Positions 1 to 6,995 are shown, counted from the first letter of the stretch. The stretch: DNA of 7,322 bases from Peptococcaceae bacterium (GCA_900759105.1 CAAETY010000111.1:1-7322), one strand, 5' to 3'. A program made the numbers and translations. The notes: generated by a model from the letters alone, not told the origin.

Positions 1-2
1 AA

Positions 3-206
3 CCACATCAACCATGGCAAAGAGGTACTAATGAGAATACTAATGGACTTCTACGCGAATATTTTCCTAAAAAACAGGATTTGACAGAAATTAAACCATC
101 ATTAATTAGAGATAAAACTCTTATTTTAAATAAGCGTCCACGCAAATGCTTGAACTGGAAATCGCCTTTTGAAGTTTATTTTGATATATCGTTGCATTTG
201 ACTTGA
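3..206 (+). CDS. IS30-family transposase, C-terminal end (partial at window edge)
   Basis: Frame 3 reads without interruption from the first bases to TGA at 204-206, about 67 codons. It begins PHQPWQRGTNENTNGLLREY and continues with YFPKK, LNKRPRKCLNW and SPFEVY, the characteristic end of IS30-family DDE transposases. The Glu of the TNENTNG motif (codon at 33-35) should be the third acidic residue of the DDE active site, and NKRPRKCL...W..P.E is the usual IS30 tail. The rest of the gene must lie to the left of the window, so I cannot say whether the element is intact. The stop codon lies within or next to the presumed right terminal repeat, as is common in this family. It points into the peptidase operon but is separated from it by a promoter region. 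Confidence 0.9.
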   Translation, partial: PHQPWQRGTNENTNGLLREYFPKKQDLTEIKPSLIRDKTLILNKRPRKCLNWKSPFEVYFDISLHLT

Positions 207-216
207 CAATTCAAGA
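190..216 (+). repeat. Probable right end of the IS30-type element
   Basis: The bases around the transposase stop (TTGCATTTGACTTGACAATT, followed by CAAG) have the composition and placement of IS30-family terminal inverted repeats, which usually overlap or closely follow the stop codon. The matching left end is outside the window, so the exact boundary and any target duplication cannot be fixed. Beyond about 216 the sequence turns into an A/T-rich spacer. Confidence 0.4.
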
Positions 217-240
217 TGTTAAAAAAAATTTTGAAATTAG

Positions 241-273
241 TAGACACTGTGTCGTTGACATATATGATATAAT
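241..273 (+). promoter_or_regulatory. Candidate sigma-A promoter for the bfd-like/peptidase operon
   Basis: TAGACA at 241-246 (5/6 match to TTGACA) is 16 bases from TATGAT at 263-268 (5/6 match to TATAAT). An overlapping alternative is the extended -10 TGATATAAT at 265-273. A perfect TTGACA at 255-260 also occurs, but its spacing to either -10 is wrong. The position, about 50 bases before the first start codon and just after the IS end, suits an operon promoter. The assignment is by eye. Confidence 0.5.
243..253. promoter_or_regulatory. Short palindrome overlapping the -35 region (possible operator)
   Basis: GACACTGTGTC is a perfect inverted repeat with 5-base arms around a single central base. 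It overlaps the candidate -35 hexamer, where a repressor or activator site would be expected. No regulator gene is present in the window, and the arms are short enough to arise by chance. Confidence 0.3.
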
Positions 274-306
274 TAAAACAAAGGTCTATCGCTGCGGTAG
301 GAAACT

Positions 307-312
307 AAGGAG
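307..312 (+). promoter_or_regulatory. Ribosome binding site for the BFD-like gene
   Basis: AAGGAG lies 8 bases before ATG 321. It overlaps the in-frame GTG at 312, which rules that GTG out and fixes the start at 321. Confidence 0.8.
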
Positions 313-320
313 TGAATGCT

Positions 321-533
321 ATGAGAAATACGGAAGGCACGGAAAATACAGTGATCTGTAATTGCAAACAGGTAAAGCTGTTTGATATAGAAGACGCACT
401 TTATCGGAAAGACCGTTTTTCCGATGTTGAAAAAGAATTTGAAGATGTGCAGAAGATAACGCACTGCTCGACAGGCTGCAGCGGATGTCATGATAAAATT
501 ATGGCGATTATCTCTGACTTGATGAGTTCTTAA
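321..533 (+). CDS. BFD-like [2Fe-2S]-binding small protein
   Basis: This encodes a 70-residue soluble protein with no signal peptide or membrane segment. It matches the BFD-like [2Fe-2S] fold (bacterioferritin-associated ferredoxin type). A Cys-x-Cys pair (C13, C15 in VICNCKQV) precedes a short helix, and THCSTGCSGC supplies the second pair (C53, C56) plus an extra Cys at 49. This spacing is the usual CxC...CxxC ligand set, and the TGCxGC form is common in small clostridial (2Fe-2S)-binding proteins. Such domains carry electrons or sense iron or redox state. True Bfd releases iron from bacterioferritin, but no ferritin gene is here, so that role is not supported. It is the first gene after the promoter and ends only 17 bases before the M6 peptidase, which suggests co-transcription. 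Why a cytoplasmic Fe-S protein leads an operon of exported peptidases is unclear. The fold is fairly certain and the role unknown. Confidence 0.82.
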   Translation: MRNTEGTENTVICNCKQVKLFDIEDALYRKDRFSDVEKEFEDVQKITHCSTGCSGCHDKIMAIISDLMSS

Positions 534-537
534 AAGA

Positions 538-545
538 GGGAGGAG
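538..545 (+). promoter_or_regulatory. Ribosome binding site that decides the M6 peptidase start
   Basis: GGGAGGAG runs right into an in-frame GTG at 545, so that GTG cannot be the start. ATG 551 sits 5-7 bases downstream of the core GGAGG and is the better choice. Confidence 0.75.
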
Positions 546-550
546 TGTCA

Positions 551-2503
551 ATGAAAGTAGTAAAAAAGAAGACGATTCGGAAAAAGCTCATTAAGGCGAT
601 AATATGTACAGTGATAACTGCTGGGAGTATGTGCAACGCCTTTGCAACAGTCCCGATATGTGCGGCAAGTGCAATCGGAGAATTTGCAAATGTGGTTGTT
701 TTGGTAAGGTTTAAAGGTGACATGCAAGGTGATAACGGAACAGGGTTCAATAAACCGTATAACAGTACAATAGCAAATGCACCGAGAACATATTGGGAGA
801 GCCTTATCCGCAAATTTAACGGAGTCAACGACAAATTCGGAGCTGGATCGTTTAAGGAGTATTTGCGGGATATTTCCGGCGGACAGCATATGGTCGAATC
901 GGTGTTCCCGCAAACGGACGGCGACGGATTGATATGTTATCTGACAATGGAAAGGACTGTTGACGAATACAAGAGTGCGGTCGGGGAAATTCAGATGATT
1001 AAAGAGATTGCCGGACAGCTGAATGCAAAATATCCGAATCTTGACGGCAGGACAATAGACAGGGATAACGACGGTGTTGCGGATAATCTTATGATTATTG
1101 CGCAGGTACAGTCGAACGGACATTTTGTGGCGCATTCCGCCAATGCCGGAAACGATACAAAGATCGCGGGAAAAGGCATAGGACCGTATAATCTGATTGA
1201 AACAACCTTCAGTGATACTTCGGGATACTACGGATTTAATATTCATACGGCGGCACACGAATACATACACACCTTCGGAGTGCCTGACTACTACCGGCAG
1301 AATTATATATCGGAAACGCGCGACACGCCTGTCGGACTGTGGGATCCGATGGGCGTTCCCGGGGGCAGACCCATGCCGCTTGCGGTAACGCGCGAGGCAA
1401 TCGGCTGGACGACAGTTGACGAAATACAGCCGCAAAACGGCGTGTATACCCTATACGAGGCGTCTGCCGCTTATGCGGATAAAACAAAAAAACAGGCGGT
1501 TAAAGTAAAGCCGCCGTTTTCGCCGACTGAATATTTTGTCATAGAGTACCGCAAAAAAGGCGAAAGATACAAATTTGATACATTGGATCAGACAGCGCCG
1601 GCAGACGGCATTATTGTATATAGAGTAAATCCCGTATATAAGGATGAAGGCAATCTTCGCGGCAACGACTATATCTATGTATACCGTCCGAACGATACGA
1701 GTATTACCGCATCAGCGGGAGAAATCGGAAAAGCGCAGATCGGGCTTCCGGTATATTCTGCTGCGAGACAGGAAATCGGAAGTCTTGATTTGAATCAGAC
1801 AATCACGGATAACGCTGTATGTTATTCTGACGGCCGAAATTCGGGAATACATATCAAGGTCACCGAACAGAACGTCAATTCGGTTAAATTCAGTATAGAA
1901 TTTCCGGATTATACTAATATGGACCTCTGGAAGTCGTTAGCAAATGCTGATGGCGGCAACGCATTATCGGGCATAAAAGCGTCAGAGGTAAAAACCGCCG
2001 CAGACGGGAACAATCTGTATGTATTGGCGCAGGATATAAGGTCGTCTTCGGTACTCCGATATGACGGAGATAACTGGACAAATCTCGGAAAGTGCGCCGA
2101 GACTGGAGGCAGTGGGGCATTGACCGTATTTAACAGCGAACCGTACGTGCTTTTTGCCGACTACAACGGAAAATGTGAACTGAAAAAATACTCGGGCGGA
2201 AAGTGGAATACGGTATCGGTACTGAATTTCGGAGCGAACAAGTATTCAAATGCGCCGGCACTCGGTGCGGCAGGCGGTAAGCTGTATGCACTGATAGATG
2301 ACTGCGGCAAAAATCCGCAACTTTATGCGCTGAATTCCGGTACGCTTGAAAAGTCGGGCAGCGCTTTGAATGTAAAACTCGTTGCGTCACCGGAAATTTT
2401 TGATAAATCCGGCTGCCCCGCAGTAATATACGGAGACTTTTTCGGGAAGAAAACAGAAGCAAAAATACTTGAACTTGACGGCTGGAAAAGCATTGTGACC
2501 TAA
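551..2503 (+). CDS. Secreted M6-family (immune inhibitor A-like) zinc metallopeptidase with beta-propeller, cut short by an in-frame stop
   Basis: From ATG 551 this encodes 650 residues. Residues 1-41 form a signal peptide: a Lys/Arg-rich start (KVVKKKTIRKKLIK), a hydrophobic core, and likely cleavage after AFA or AASA. The M6 domain spans roughly 45-455. It has the calcium-loop-like DRDNDGVAD at 170-178, the zinc motif HEYIHTFGVPD at 236-246 (HExxHxxGxPD, with Glu237 as catalytic base), a Met-turn-like WDPMG at 264-268, and the M6 segment EYFVIEYR...DGIIVYRVN at 327-360. All catalytic residues are present. M6 enzymes are exported zinc peptidases; the best known degrade host antimicrobial and matrix proteins. 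From about 485, repeats of about 45 residues (L489, Y532, L578, C622) read as the first four propeller blades. TAA at 2501-2503 then ends the frame, which continues in phase to 3424. The intact design would be about 956 residues. The peptidase domain could still be made and exported, but the incomplete propeller may destabilise it. The next gene is a second peptidase. Confidence 0.88.
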   Translation: MKVVKKKTIRKKLIKAIICTVITAGSMCNAFATVPICAASAIGEFANVVVLVRFKGDMQGDNGTGFNKPYNSTIANAPRTYWESLIRKFNGVNDKFGAGSFKEYLRDISGGQHMVESVFPQTDGDGLICYLTMERTVDEYKSAVGEIQMIKEIAGQLNAKYPNLDGRTIDRDNDGVADNLMIIAQVQSNGHFVAHSANAGNDTKIAGKGIGPYNLIETTFSDTSGYYGFNIHTAAHEYIHTFGVPDYYRQNYISETRDTPVGLWDPMGVPGGRPMPLAVTREAIGWTTVDEIQPQNGVYTLYEASAAYADKTKKQAVKVKPPFSPTEYFVIEYRKKGERYKFDTLDQTAPADGIIVYRVNPVYKDEGNLRGNDYIYVYRPNDTSITASAGEIGKAQIGLPVYSAARQEIGSLDLNQTITDNAVCYSDGRNSGIHIKVTEQNVNSVKFSIEFPDYTNMDLWKSLANADGGNALSGIKASEVKTAADGNNLYVLAQDIRSSSVLRYDGDNWTNLGKCAETGGSGALTVFNSEPYVLFADYNGKCELKKYSGGKWNTVSVLNFGANKYSNAPALGAAGGKLYALIDDCGKNPQLYALNSGTLEKSGSALNVKLVASPEIFDKSGCPAVIYGDFFGKKTEAKILELDGWKSIVT

Positions 2504-3424
2504 TCCGGCAGCGCAAACGCCAATGACGCGGCGGCAGCGGACGGAGAAGTTTACCTTTTCAGTACATATAACGAACAATCTCCGAAACTGAACATTCTGA
2601 CAAACGATGGTATGAATCTTACTTATGATTTAAGCGCTGTTCCGGCAAATTCGTCATACGGAAGCATAGCGGTCGGCACGGAATGTATTTATATATCTGT
2701 TCTGCAGGACGGCGCAGTAGTCACATACAGCGCGCCGAAGGACGAGCCTCAGAATCTTACCCGGCTCGGAGACGTAACGTGCAGACCTGCATGGAACGGT
2801 TCGATGCAGCTTATAAACAACATGGTTTACAGCGCGGTAGTGTCGTCAACTGATATGCCGATTGATGTAAAATATCATGAAGCACTTGACGATACACTTC
2901 GTCTTGCAAAAGCCAAAGCGATAGCGGAGAGCATTGTTGAAGGATATAGGGCAACCAACAGCAGCGGCAAAGCAGAGCTTGAATATAAGATAAAAGCAGG
3001 GCTTTCGGAAAGCGGATATACAAATGTTACGGCAGAGGTTAATGAATTTACCGTCACCCCCGCAACCGCTTCGGCAGAGGGGTCAGCCACAGGGACGATA
3101 ACGCTTGTTTGCGGAAGAAAGTCGGATATTGTAAGGATAAATAAAACTATTGCAAAGCTGACGGAAACAAAAATATTGTTTTTATCGGATAAAGAGGTAA
3201 GGGTATCCCTGAACGATACCGGAGAAAAATATGTAATTTTTGCGGAATACGAAGGAGAAAAACTGAAAAGAACCGCAATAGTCCCGGTCACATTTAACGA
3301 ACCGGGAGAAAAAACGATTTTGCTGCCGAGCGGATGGACAAAAACAACCGCAAACGCTCTCCGGGCTTTTTTCTGGAACAGTTTGGAGGATATACGGCCG
3401 CTTTGCGGGAATGCTGCGAGATAA
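2504..3424 (+). pseudogene. Disconnected 3' part of the M6 peptidase gene: blades 5-7, Ig-like region and C-terminal tail domain
   Basis: The reading frame of the M6 gene continues past the TAA for 306 sense codons to TAA 3422-3424 with no further stop or frameshift. Numbering through the stop, three more propeller repeats start near V667 (EVYLFSTYN), I713 (CIYISVLQDG) and V759 (MVYSAVVSS). They keep the same 44-46 residue spacing and complete seven blades. A beta-rich Ig-like stretch follows (about 777-870, with EVNEFTVTPATASAEGSATG). The tail domain comes last (about 875-956), with AEYEGEKL and AFFWNSLEDIRPLC. The first ATG in frame is at 2612, with no ribosome binding site and no signal peptide, so independent translation is unlikely. 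The part is either dead through a recent nonsense change, made by stop readthrough, or the stop is a sequence error. TAA also ends the BFD-like, M64, fucI-fragment and IS3 genes here, so general TAA reassignment is excluded. Confidence 0.75.
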
Positions 3425-3426
3425 GG

Positions 3427-3432
3427 AAGGAG
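3427..3432 (+). promoter_or_regulatory. Ribosome binding site that favours the second Met of the M64 gene
   Basis: AAGGAG is one base from ATG 3434 but 7 bases from the in-frame ATG 3440, so 3440 is preferred. A weaker AAGGAA at 3423-3428 could serve ATG 3434. The choice changes only two residues of the signal peptide. Confidence 0.65.
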
Positions 3433-3439
3433 AATGAAA

Positions 3440-6400
3440 ATGAAACAAAGAAGGATGCTGTCTATACTGCTTTCCGCAGTAATGATGCTGTGCATGACGG
3501 TTCTGCCGGCAAAGTCGGCGGACGCCAAAATAAATATCAAGATCGGAGACTATATTCGACTGGGGACATATAATAACGAGTCTGTCTTGTGGCGCTGCGT
3601 TAACGTTGACGACAACGGTCCGCTGATGCTCTCGGACAGAGTGCTGGAGGATTATATGCCCTACGACGCAATGACAAGCGATAATGCCGATACATGTTCG
3701 CACAGGCGCAGCGGTTATCGGAGCAAATACGGCTCAAATCACTGGCGTGACAGCAATATGCGTTCATGGCTTAACTCAGAGGATAATACGGTAACATGGC
3801 TGTGCGGCAATCCGCCGAAGGCAGGATATGTAACGTCCGGACATGAATATGACAAAAAGGCAGGGTTTTTAAGCGATTTCACTCAGGACGAGATTTCCGC
3901 CATCAAAACGGTAACGCAGCGTTCCATCGTTTCTCACCCGGAGTACAGTGCGGGATATATTGACGAACCGGGACTTGATCTTCCCTACAATACCGACATT
4001 GATACGGTTGCTGACGGATACGAAAACGCATATTACGAAAATATTACCGATAAGGTGTTTCTGCTTGACGTGAAGCAGCTCAATACGGTTAAGCAGAAGC
4101 TTGGAAGCTATTACATTGCAAAGAATAAAGCGGGACAAAGCTGGAACTATTGGCTGCGTACACCGATTACGGACTGTAACCACGACATGCGTTACGTTGA
4201 TCTGCGCGGCAACATCTGGCGTGACGCTCCTTATAAAGGATACTACGGAGTCCGTCCGGCATTCTATCTGGACGCTGAGTATTATACCGTTTTGCAGGGC
4301 AAAGGAACAGAGTCCGAACCGTATGTCGGTACGGTGAAAAACAAGCCGCAGGAGAGTATCAGCCTTTCTGGAGCAGAACGTGATACAGGAGACGGGAACT
4401 GGGATGTTGATACGGATAAAAACATTCAGCTTACGCTGGGAGAGCTTTACTCCAAAGACGGTAAATATTCCAATCCCACAATCCCGGTGTATGTGATTCA
4501 GAAACCCCGGAGCGATAAGGAAAACATGGTAATTTTGTTTTGCGCCGAAGGCTATACCAAAAGTCAGCAGTCAAAGTTTATAAAAGATGTTCAGCGAATG
4601 TGGAGAAAAACGCTTGAAACAGAGCCGTACCGCAGTATGGCAGATCGCTTCAATGTATATGCGCTGTGTACGGCGTCGATAGACACCTATGGCGGTGACA
4701 GCACATTTTTCAGCGTAGTTAACGGTTCGCGTGATGCCTATATCTCTGTTAATATGAACGGTCAGTGGAAAAATCATATGCTGGAGCGCGCCATAGGTCC
4801 CGCATTCATAGAAAAGATTCATGATGCGCATGTTCCCGAGACAACAAATCCGAACGAGTTCCGGGGGGATAACGAGTATGAGCCGTATTATTATGTATAC
4901 GATTACATTGACCAGTTTATTGTGCTTGCAAACAGCGGCAACTATTTCGGAGCTTCTCATGATAATATTAAATCCGGTATCCACTATATCGTTACATCAT
5001 CGGATAACTACTACTCTCCGTTTACGGTGAGACACGAACTGGGGCATGGGCTGCTGCGTCTGGGTGATGAGTACGAAGTGAGGTATAGTCCGGTATCGGA
5101 GGAATCAATGAAAGCGTCGCTGAATTTGTCGCACACAAAGGATCCGAAACTGGTGAAATGGAAGAATATGCTTGGATTTCGGCACACCTATTCCTGTCCG
5201 CATGCGGATGGTTCATATATATACAATTCAAGTTCCATGTGTATTATGCGGTCAAGTACAAACAGTGAATTATGCGATGTGTGCAGGCTGCAGGGTTTCA
5301 AGCGTATGAGCCAGCTGATCAAAAATTCGCCTGATATCTATGTGGCGGAACCGGAGGTAAAGATATATACCGGAGACTACAAAAACCCAAACGAAAACTC
5401 CTCTGCTTTTGAAGATGCGACATCTTACGGTTATTCCCGATACGATACTGACAGGAGCAACCGTCTCTTGAGCGGATATAGCAAAAATCGGTTTAATTCC
5501 GGACTTAAGGGCAGCGAGATAGAGCTGCGTACCATCGTTCAGAATCTGTCGGATACCGAAAAAAAGACAGTAACTCTGCGGATGTGGGTGGAACATTCCG
5601 ATGGAACGGTAGCCACTGCCGCGGACGGCGGGAAAATTTTAACGGAGAAGAAATTTGATATTCCCGTCTGGGGCGATAAATCCAAGTTTTGGACGAAGAA
5701 CTCACTGGAATATAACGGCAGCGATTTCGATTCCGGACTTGTCAACTGTTCTCTCGTTTATACTATCCCGCAGAACGTAGTTCTGCAAAATGGCGATACC
5801 GTCGGTTTTGAGGTGGTTGACGACGCTACGGGTGCAACGCTTGTTGATGACGATACAGAAACCAAAACCTATGCCGATATTACCATCGAATACAAGCTGG
5901 AGGACGGAAGTGACGTTCCGAATACCAAGTCCACCGTGTTCCCGGCTGCGGCAGGAACAAAGGTTGACTGGGAACTTCCAAAGGAGCTGAACGGCTACAC
6001 CCTGGTCAAATCTGAGGGTACGGACAAGACCGTCGGCACCGGCGGACTGACCGTTACCTGCTACTATAAAGCAAAAGAAGACCGCCCGTCAGCTTCGTTT
6101 ATAATTACGGATGAAAGCGGTGCGGAAGCGGATAAGACATTGAAGGCGGGAAAATTCAAAGCAAAGCTCACTTTGCCGGAGGGACGAAAAACAGCGGCTG
6201 TTATCATTGCGAAGTATGTTAACGGAACGCTCGGCGATCTAAAGATGTCCGAACCGAAAGAAACGCAGGCTATAATCGAAACCGATTTTATTACGGTAAC
6301 CGGTGAGGATTTGACAAAACAGACCGAAATCAAAGCGTTCGTTTTTGAAAGTACGGAAAATATAAAACCGATGTATGGTTTTCAGCATATAATAAAATAA
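3440..6400 (+). CDS. Secreted M64-family (IgA-peptidase type) zinc metallopeptidase with DUF6273-like and MucBP-like domains
   Basis: This encodes 986 residues. A signal peptide spans 1-29 (MKQRR, a Leu/Met/Val core, then AKSADA). Residues about 30-285 resemble the DUF6273 family: IRLGTY...VLWRCVNVD, MRSWLNS, FLLDVKQL, YWLRTP (near 238) and YGVRPAFYLD (269-278). The M64 domain spans about 340-640. It has a GDGYT-like CAEGYT (368-373), the zinc motif HELGH at 532-536 followed by LLRLGDEYE (DEY 543-545), an NVT-like NLSHTKDP with KW at 573-574, and a Cys set MCIMRS...LCDVC (C601, C612, C615). M64 includes the clostridial IgA proteinase, but members vary in target, so IgA specificity is unproven. 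A beta-rich domain follows (about 640-800), then a MucBP-like module (812-880: ADITIEYKLEDGS...LNGYTLVKSEG...YYKAK). The C-terminal tail (about 890-986, KAFVFESTENIKPM) resembles that of the M6 protein. There is no LPxTG motif or membrane anchor. The gene follows the M6 frame by 15 bases, suggesting one operon. Confidence 0.9.
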   Translation: MKQRRMLSILLSAVMMLCMTVLPAKSADAKINIKIGDYIRLGTYNNESVLWRCVNVDDNGPLMLSDRVLEDYMPYDAMTSDNADTCSHRRSGYRSKYGSNHWRDSNMRSWLNSEDNTVTWLCGNPPKAGYVTSGHEYDKKAGFLSDFTQDEISAIKTVTQRSIVSHPEYSAGYIDEPGLDLPYNTDIDTVADGYENAYYENITDKVFLLDVKQLNTVKQKLGSYYIAKNKAGQSWNYWLRTPITDCNHDMRYVDLRGNIWRDAPYKGYYGVRPAFYLDAEYYTVLQGKGTESEPYVGTVKNKPQESISLSGAERDTGDGNWDVDTDKNIQLTLGELYSKDGKYSNPTIPVYVIQKPRSDKENMVILFCAEGYTKSQQSKFIKDVQRMWRKTLETEPYRSMADRFNVYALCTASIDTYGGDSTFFSVVNGSRDAYISVNMNGQWKNHMLERAIGPAFIEKIHDAHVPETTNPNEFRGDNEYEPYYYVYDYIDQFIVLANSGNYFGASHDNIKSGIHYIVTSSDNYYSPFTVRHELGHGLLRLGDEYEVRYSPVSEESMKASLNLSHTKDPKLVKWKNMLGFRHTYSCPHADGSYIYNSSSMCIMRSSTNSELCDVCRLQGFKRMSQLIKNSPDIYVAEPEVKIYTGDYKNPNENSSAFEDATSYGYSRYDTDRSNRLLSGYSKNRFNSGLKGSEIELRTIVQNLSDTEKKTVTLRMWVEHSDGTVATAADGGKILTEKKFDIPVWGDKSKFWTKNSLEYNGSDFDSGLVNCSLVYTIPQNVVLQNGDTVGFEVVDDATGATLVDDDTETKTYADITIEYKLEDGSDVPNTKSTVFPAAAGTKVDWELPKELNGYTLVKSEGTDKTVGTGGLTVTCYYKAKEDRPSASFIITDESGAEADKTLKAGKFKAKLTLPEGRKTAAVIIAKYVNGTLGDLKMSEPKETQAIIETDFITVTGEDLTKQTEIKAFVFESTENIKPMYGFQHIIK

Positions 6401-6406
6401 AACAAC

Positions 6407-6412
6407 AAGGAG
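6407..6412 (+). promoter_or_regulatory. Ribosome binding site in front of the fucose isomerase fragment
   Basis: AAGGAG lies 6 bases before ATG 6419 and 9 before ATG 6422. A canonical site here means the fragment is probably translated, which is notable for a truncated gene. Confidence 0.75.
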
Positions 6413-6418
6413 TGCAAA

Positions 6419-6940
6419 ATGATGGACAGTGATATAAAGTCTTGCCTTGAATCAGTAGATTGGTGTCGTGCAGATTATGAGTATTTCAGAGGTGGCGGTT
6501 TTTCGTCGCACTTCAAAACGATGGCAGAGATGCCTGTGACAATGTTAAGAATAAATCTTGTTGACGGAGTTGGACCGACAATTCAGATTGCAGAAGGTTA
6601 TACAGTAGTTATTGATGAAGAAATTCATAAAATATTGGATCAAAGAACCGATCCAACTTGGCCGACAACTTGGTTTGTACCTATACTTAATCGTAGCAAC
6701 GCATTTAAAGATGTATATAATGTTATGGCAAACTGGGGAGCAAATCATGCTGTAACAATCCATGGACATATAGGGGCTGATCTTATCACAATGGCATCTA
6801 TGCTGAGAATTCCTGTTTCAATGCATAATGTTCATAGAGAAAAAATATATCGACCTCATTCTTGGACAGCTTTCGGGGCAGAAAATGAATATGCATCTGA
6901 TTATATGGCATGCAAAAATTACGGACCAATGTATAAATAA
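6419..6940 (+). CDS. L-fucose isomerase C-terminal fragment (truncated FucI)
   Basis: This 173-residue frame matches roughly the last third of L-fucose isomerase, which converts L-fucose to L-fuculose and is normally about 590 residues. Visible FucI signatures in order are FRGGGFSSHF (23-32), MPVTMLRIN (38-46), GPTIQIAEGYTV (52-63), TWPTTWF (80-86), MANWGANH (103-110), GADLITMASMLRIPVSMHNV, YRPHSW and NYGPMYK at the end. His110 corresponds to the metal-binding His of the WGANH motif. The two acidic metal ligands, Glu and Asp in the missing part, are absent, so it should not work as an isomerase. The natural C-terminus is preserved and a terminator-like hairpin follows, so the 3' end is native and the 5' two-thirds has been lost. 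Yet it has a canonical ribosome binding site, starts 18 bases after the M64 stop, and has no internal stops. By hand count it is about 40% GC, against near 50% in sampled M64 lines. It is a remnant fused to a translation start or, less likely, a repurposed stand-alone domain. Confidence 0.88.
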   Translation: MMDSDIKSCLESVDWCRADYEYFRGGGFSSHFKTMAEMPVTMLRINLVDGVGPTIQIAEGYTVVIDEEIHKILDQRTDPTWPTTWFVPILNRSNAFKDVYNVMANWGANHAVTIHGHIGADLITMASMLRIPVSMHNVHREKIYRPHSWTAFGAENEYASDYMACKNYGPMYK

Positions 6941-6995
6941 TGACAGGCCATTTTTGAAATAGTATAAAGAAACTGCTGATAGAAGTAGAGTAAAT

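Noticed and set aside
255..280. Fur-type iron box over the -10 region, suggested by the A/T-rich TGATATAATTAA and the neighbouring Fe-S gene
   Set aside because: Only the first half resembles the Fur consensus and the second arm does not match.
548..1435. 295-codon open frame on the - strand opposite the M6 gene
   Set aside because: It lies wholly opposite the catalytic domain, and its translation shows no recognisable domain or credible composition. It is a shadow of the real gene.
2501..2503. TAA as a generally reassigned sense codon
   Set aside because: TAA is the terminator of the BFD-like, M64, fucI-fragment and IS3 genes in the same window.
2612..3424. A separate gene of 270 residues starting at ATG 2612
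   Set aside because: It is in phase with the M6 gene, has no ribosome binding site or signal peptide, and starts in the middle of propeller blade 5. It is the continuation of the interrupted gene.
2875..3703. Two long - strand frames (221 and 173 codons) around the M6/M64 junction
   Set aside because: They overlap each other and the well-supported + strand frames, with no recognisable motifs or start signals.
3527..4300. DUF6273-like domain as a diversity-generating retroelement target
   Set aside because: No reverse transcriptase, template repeat or adenine-biased variable stretch is visible in the window.
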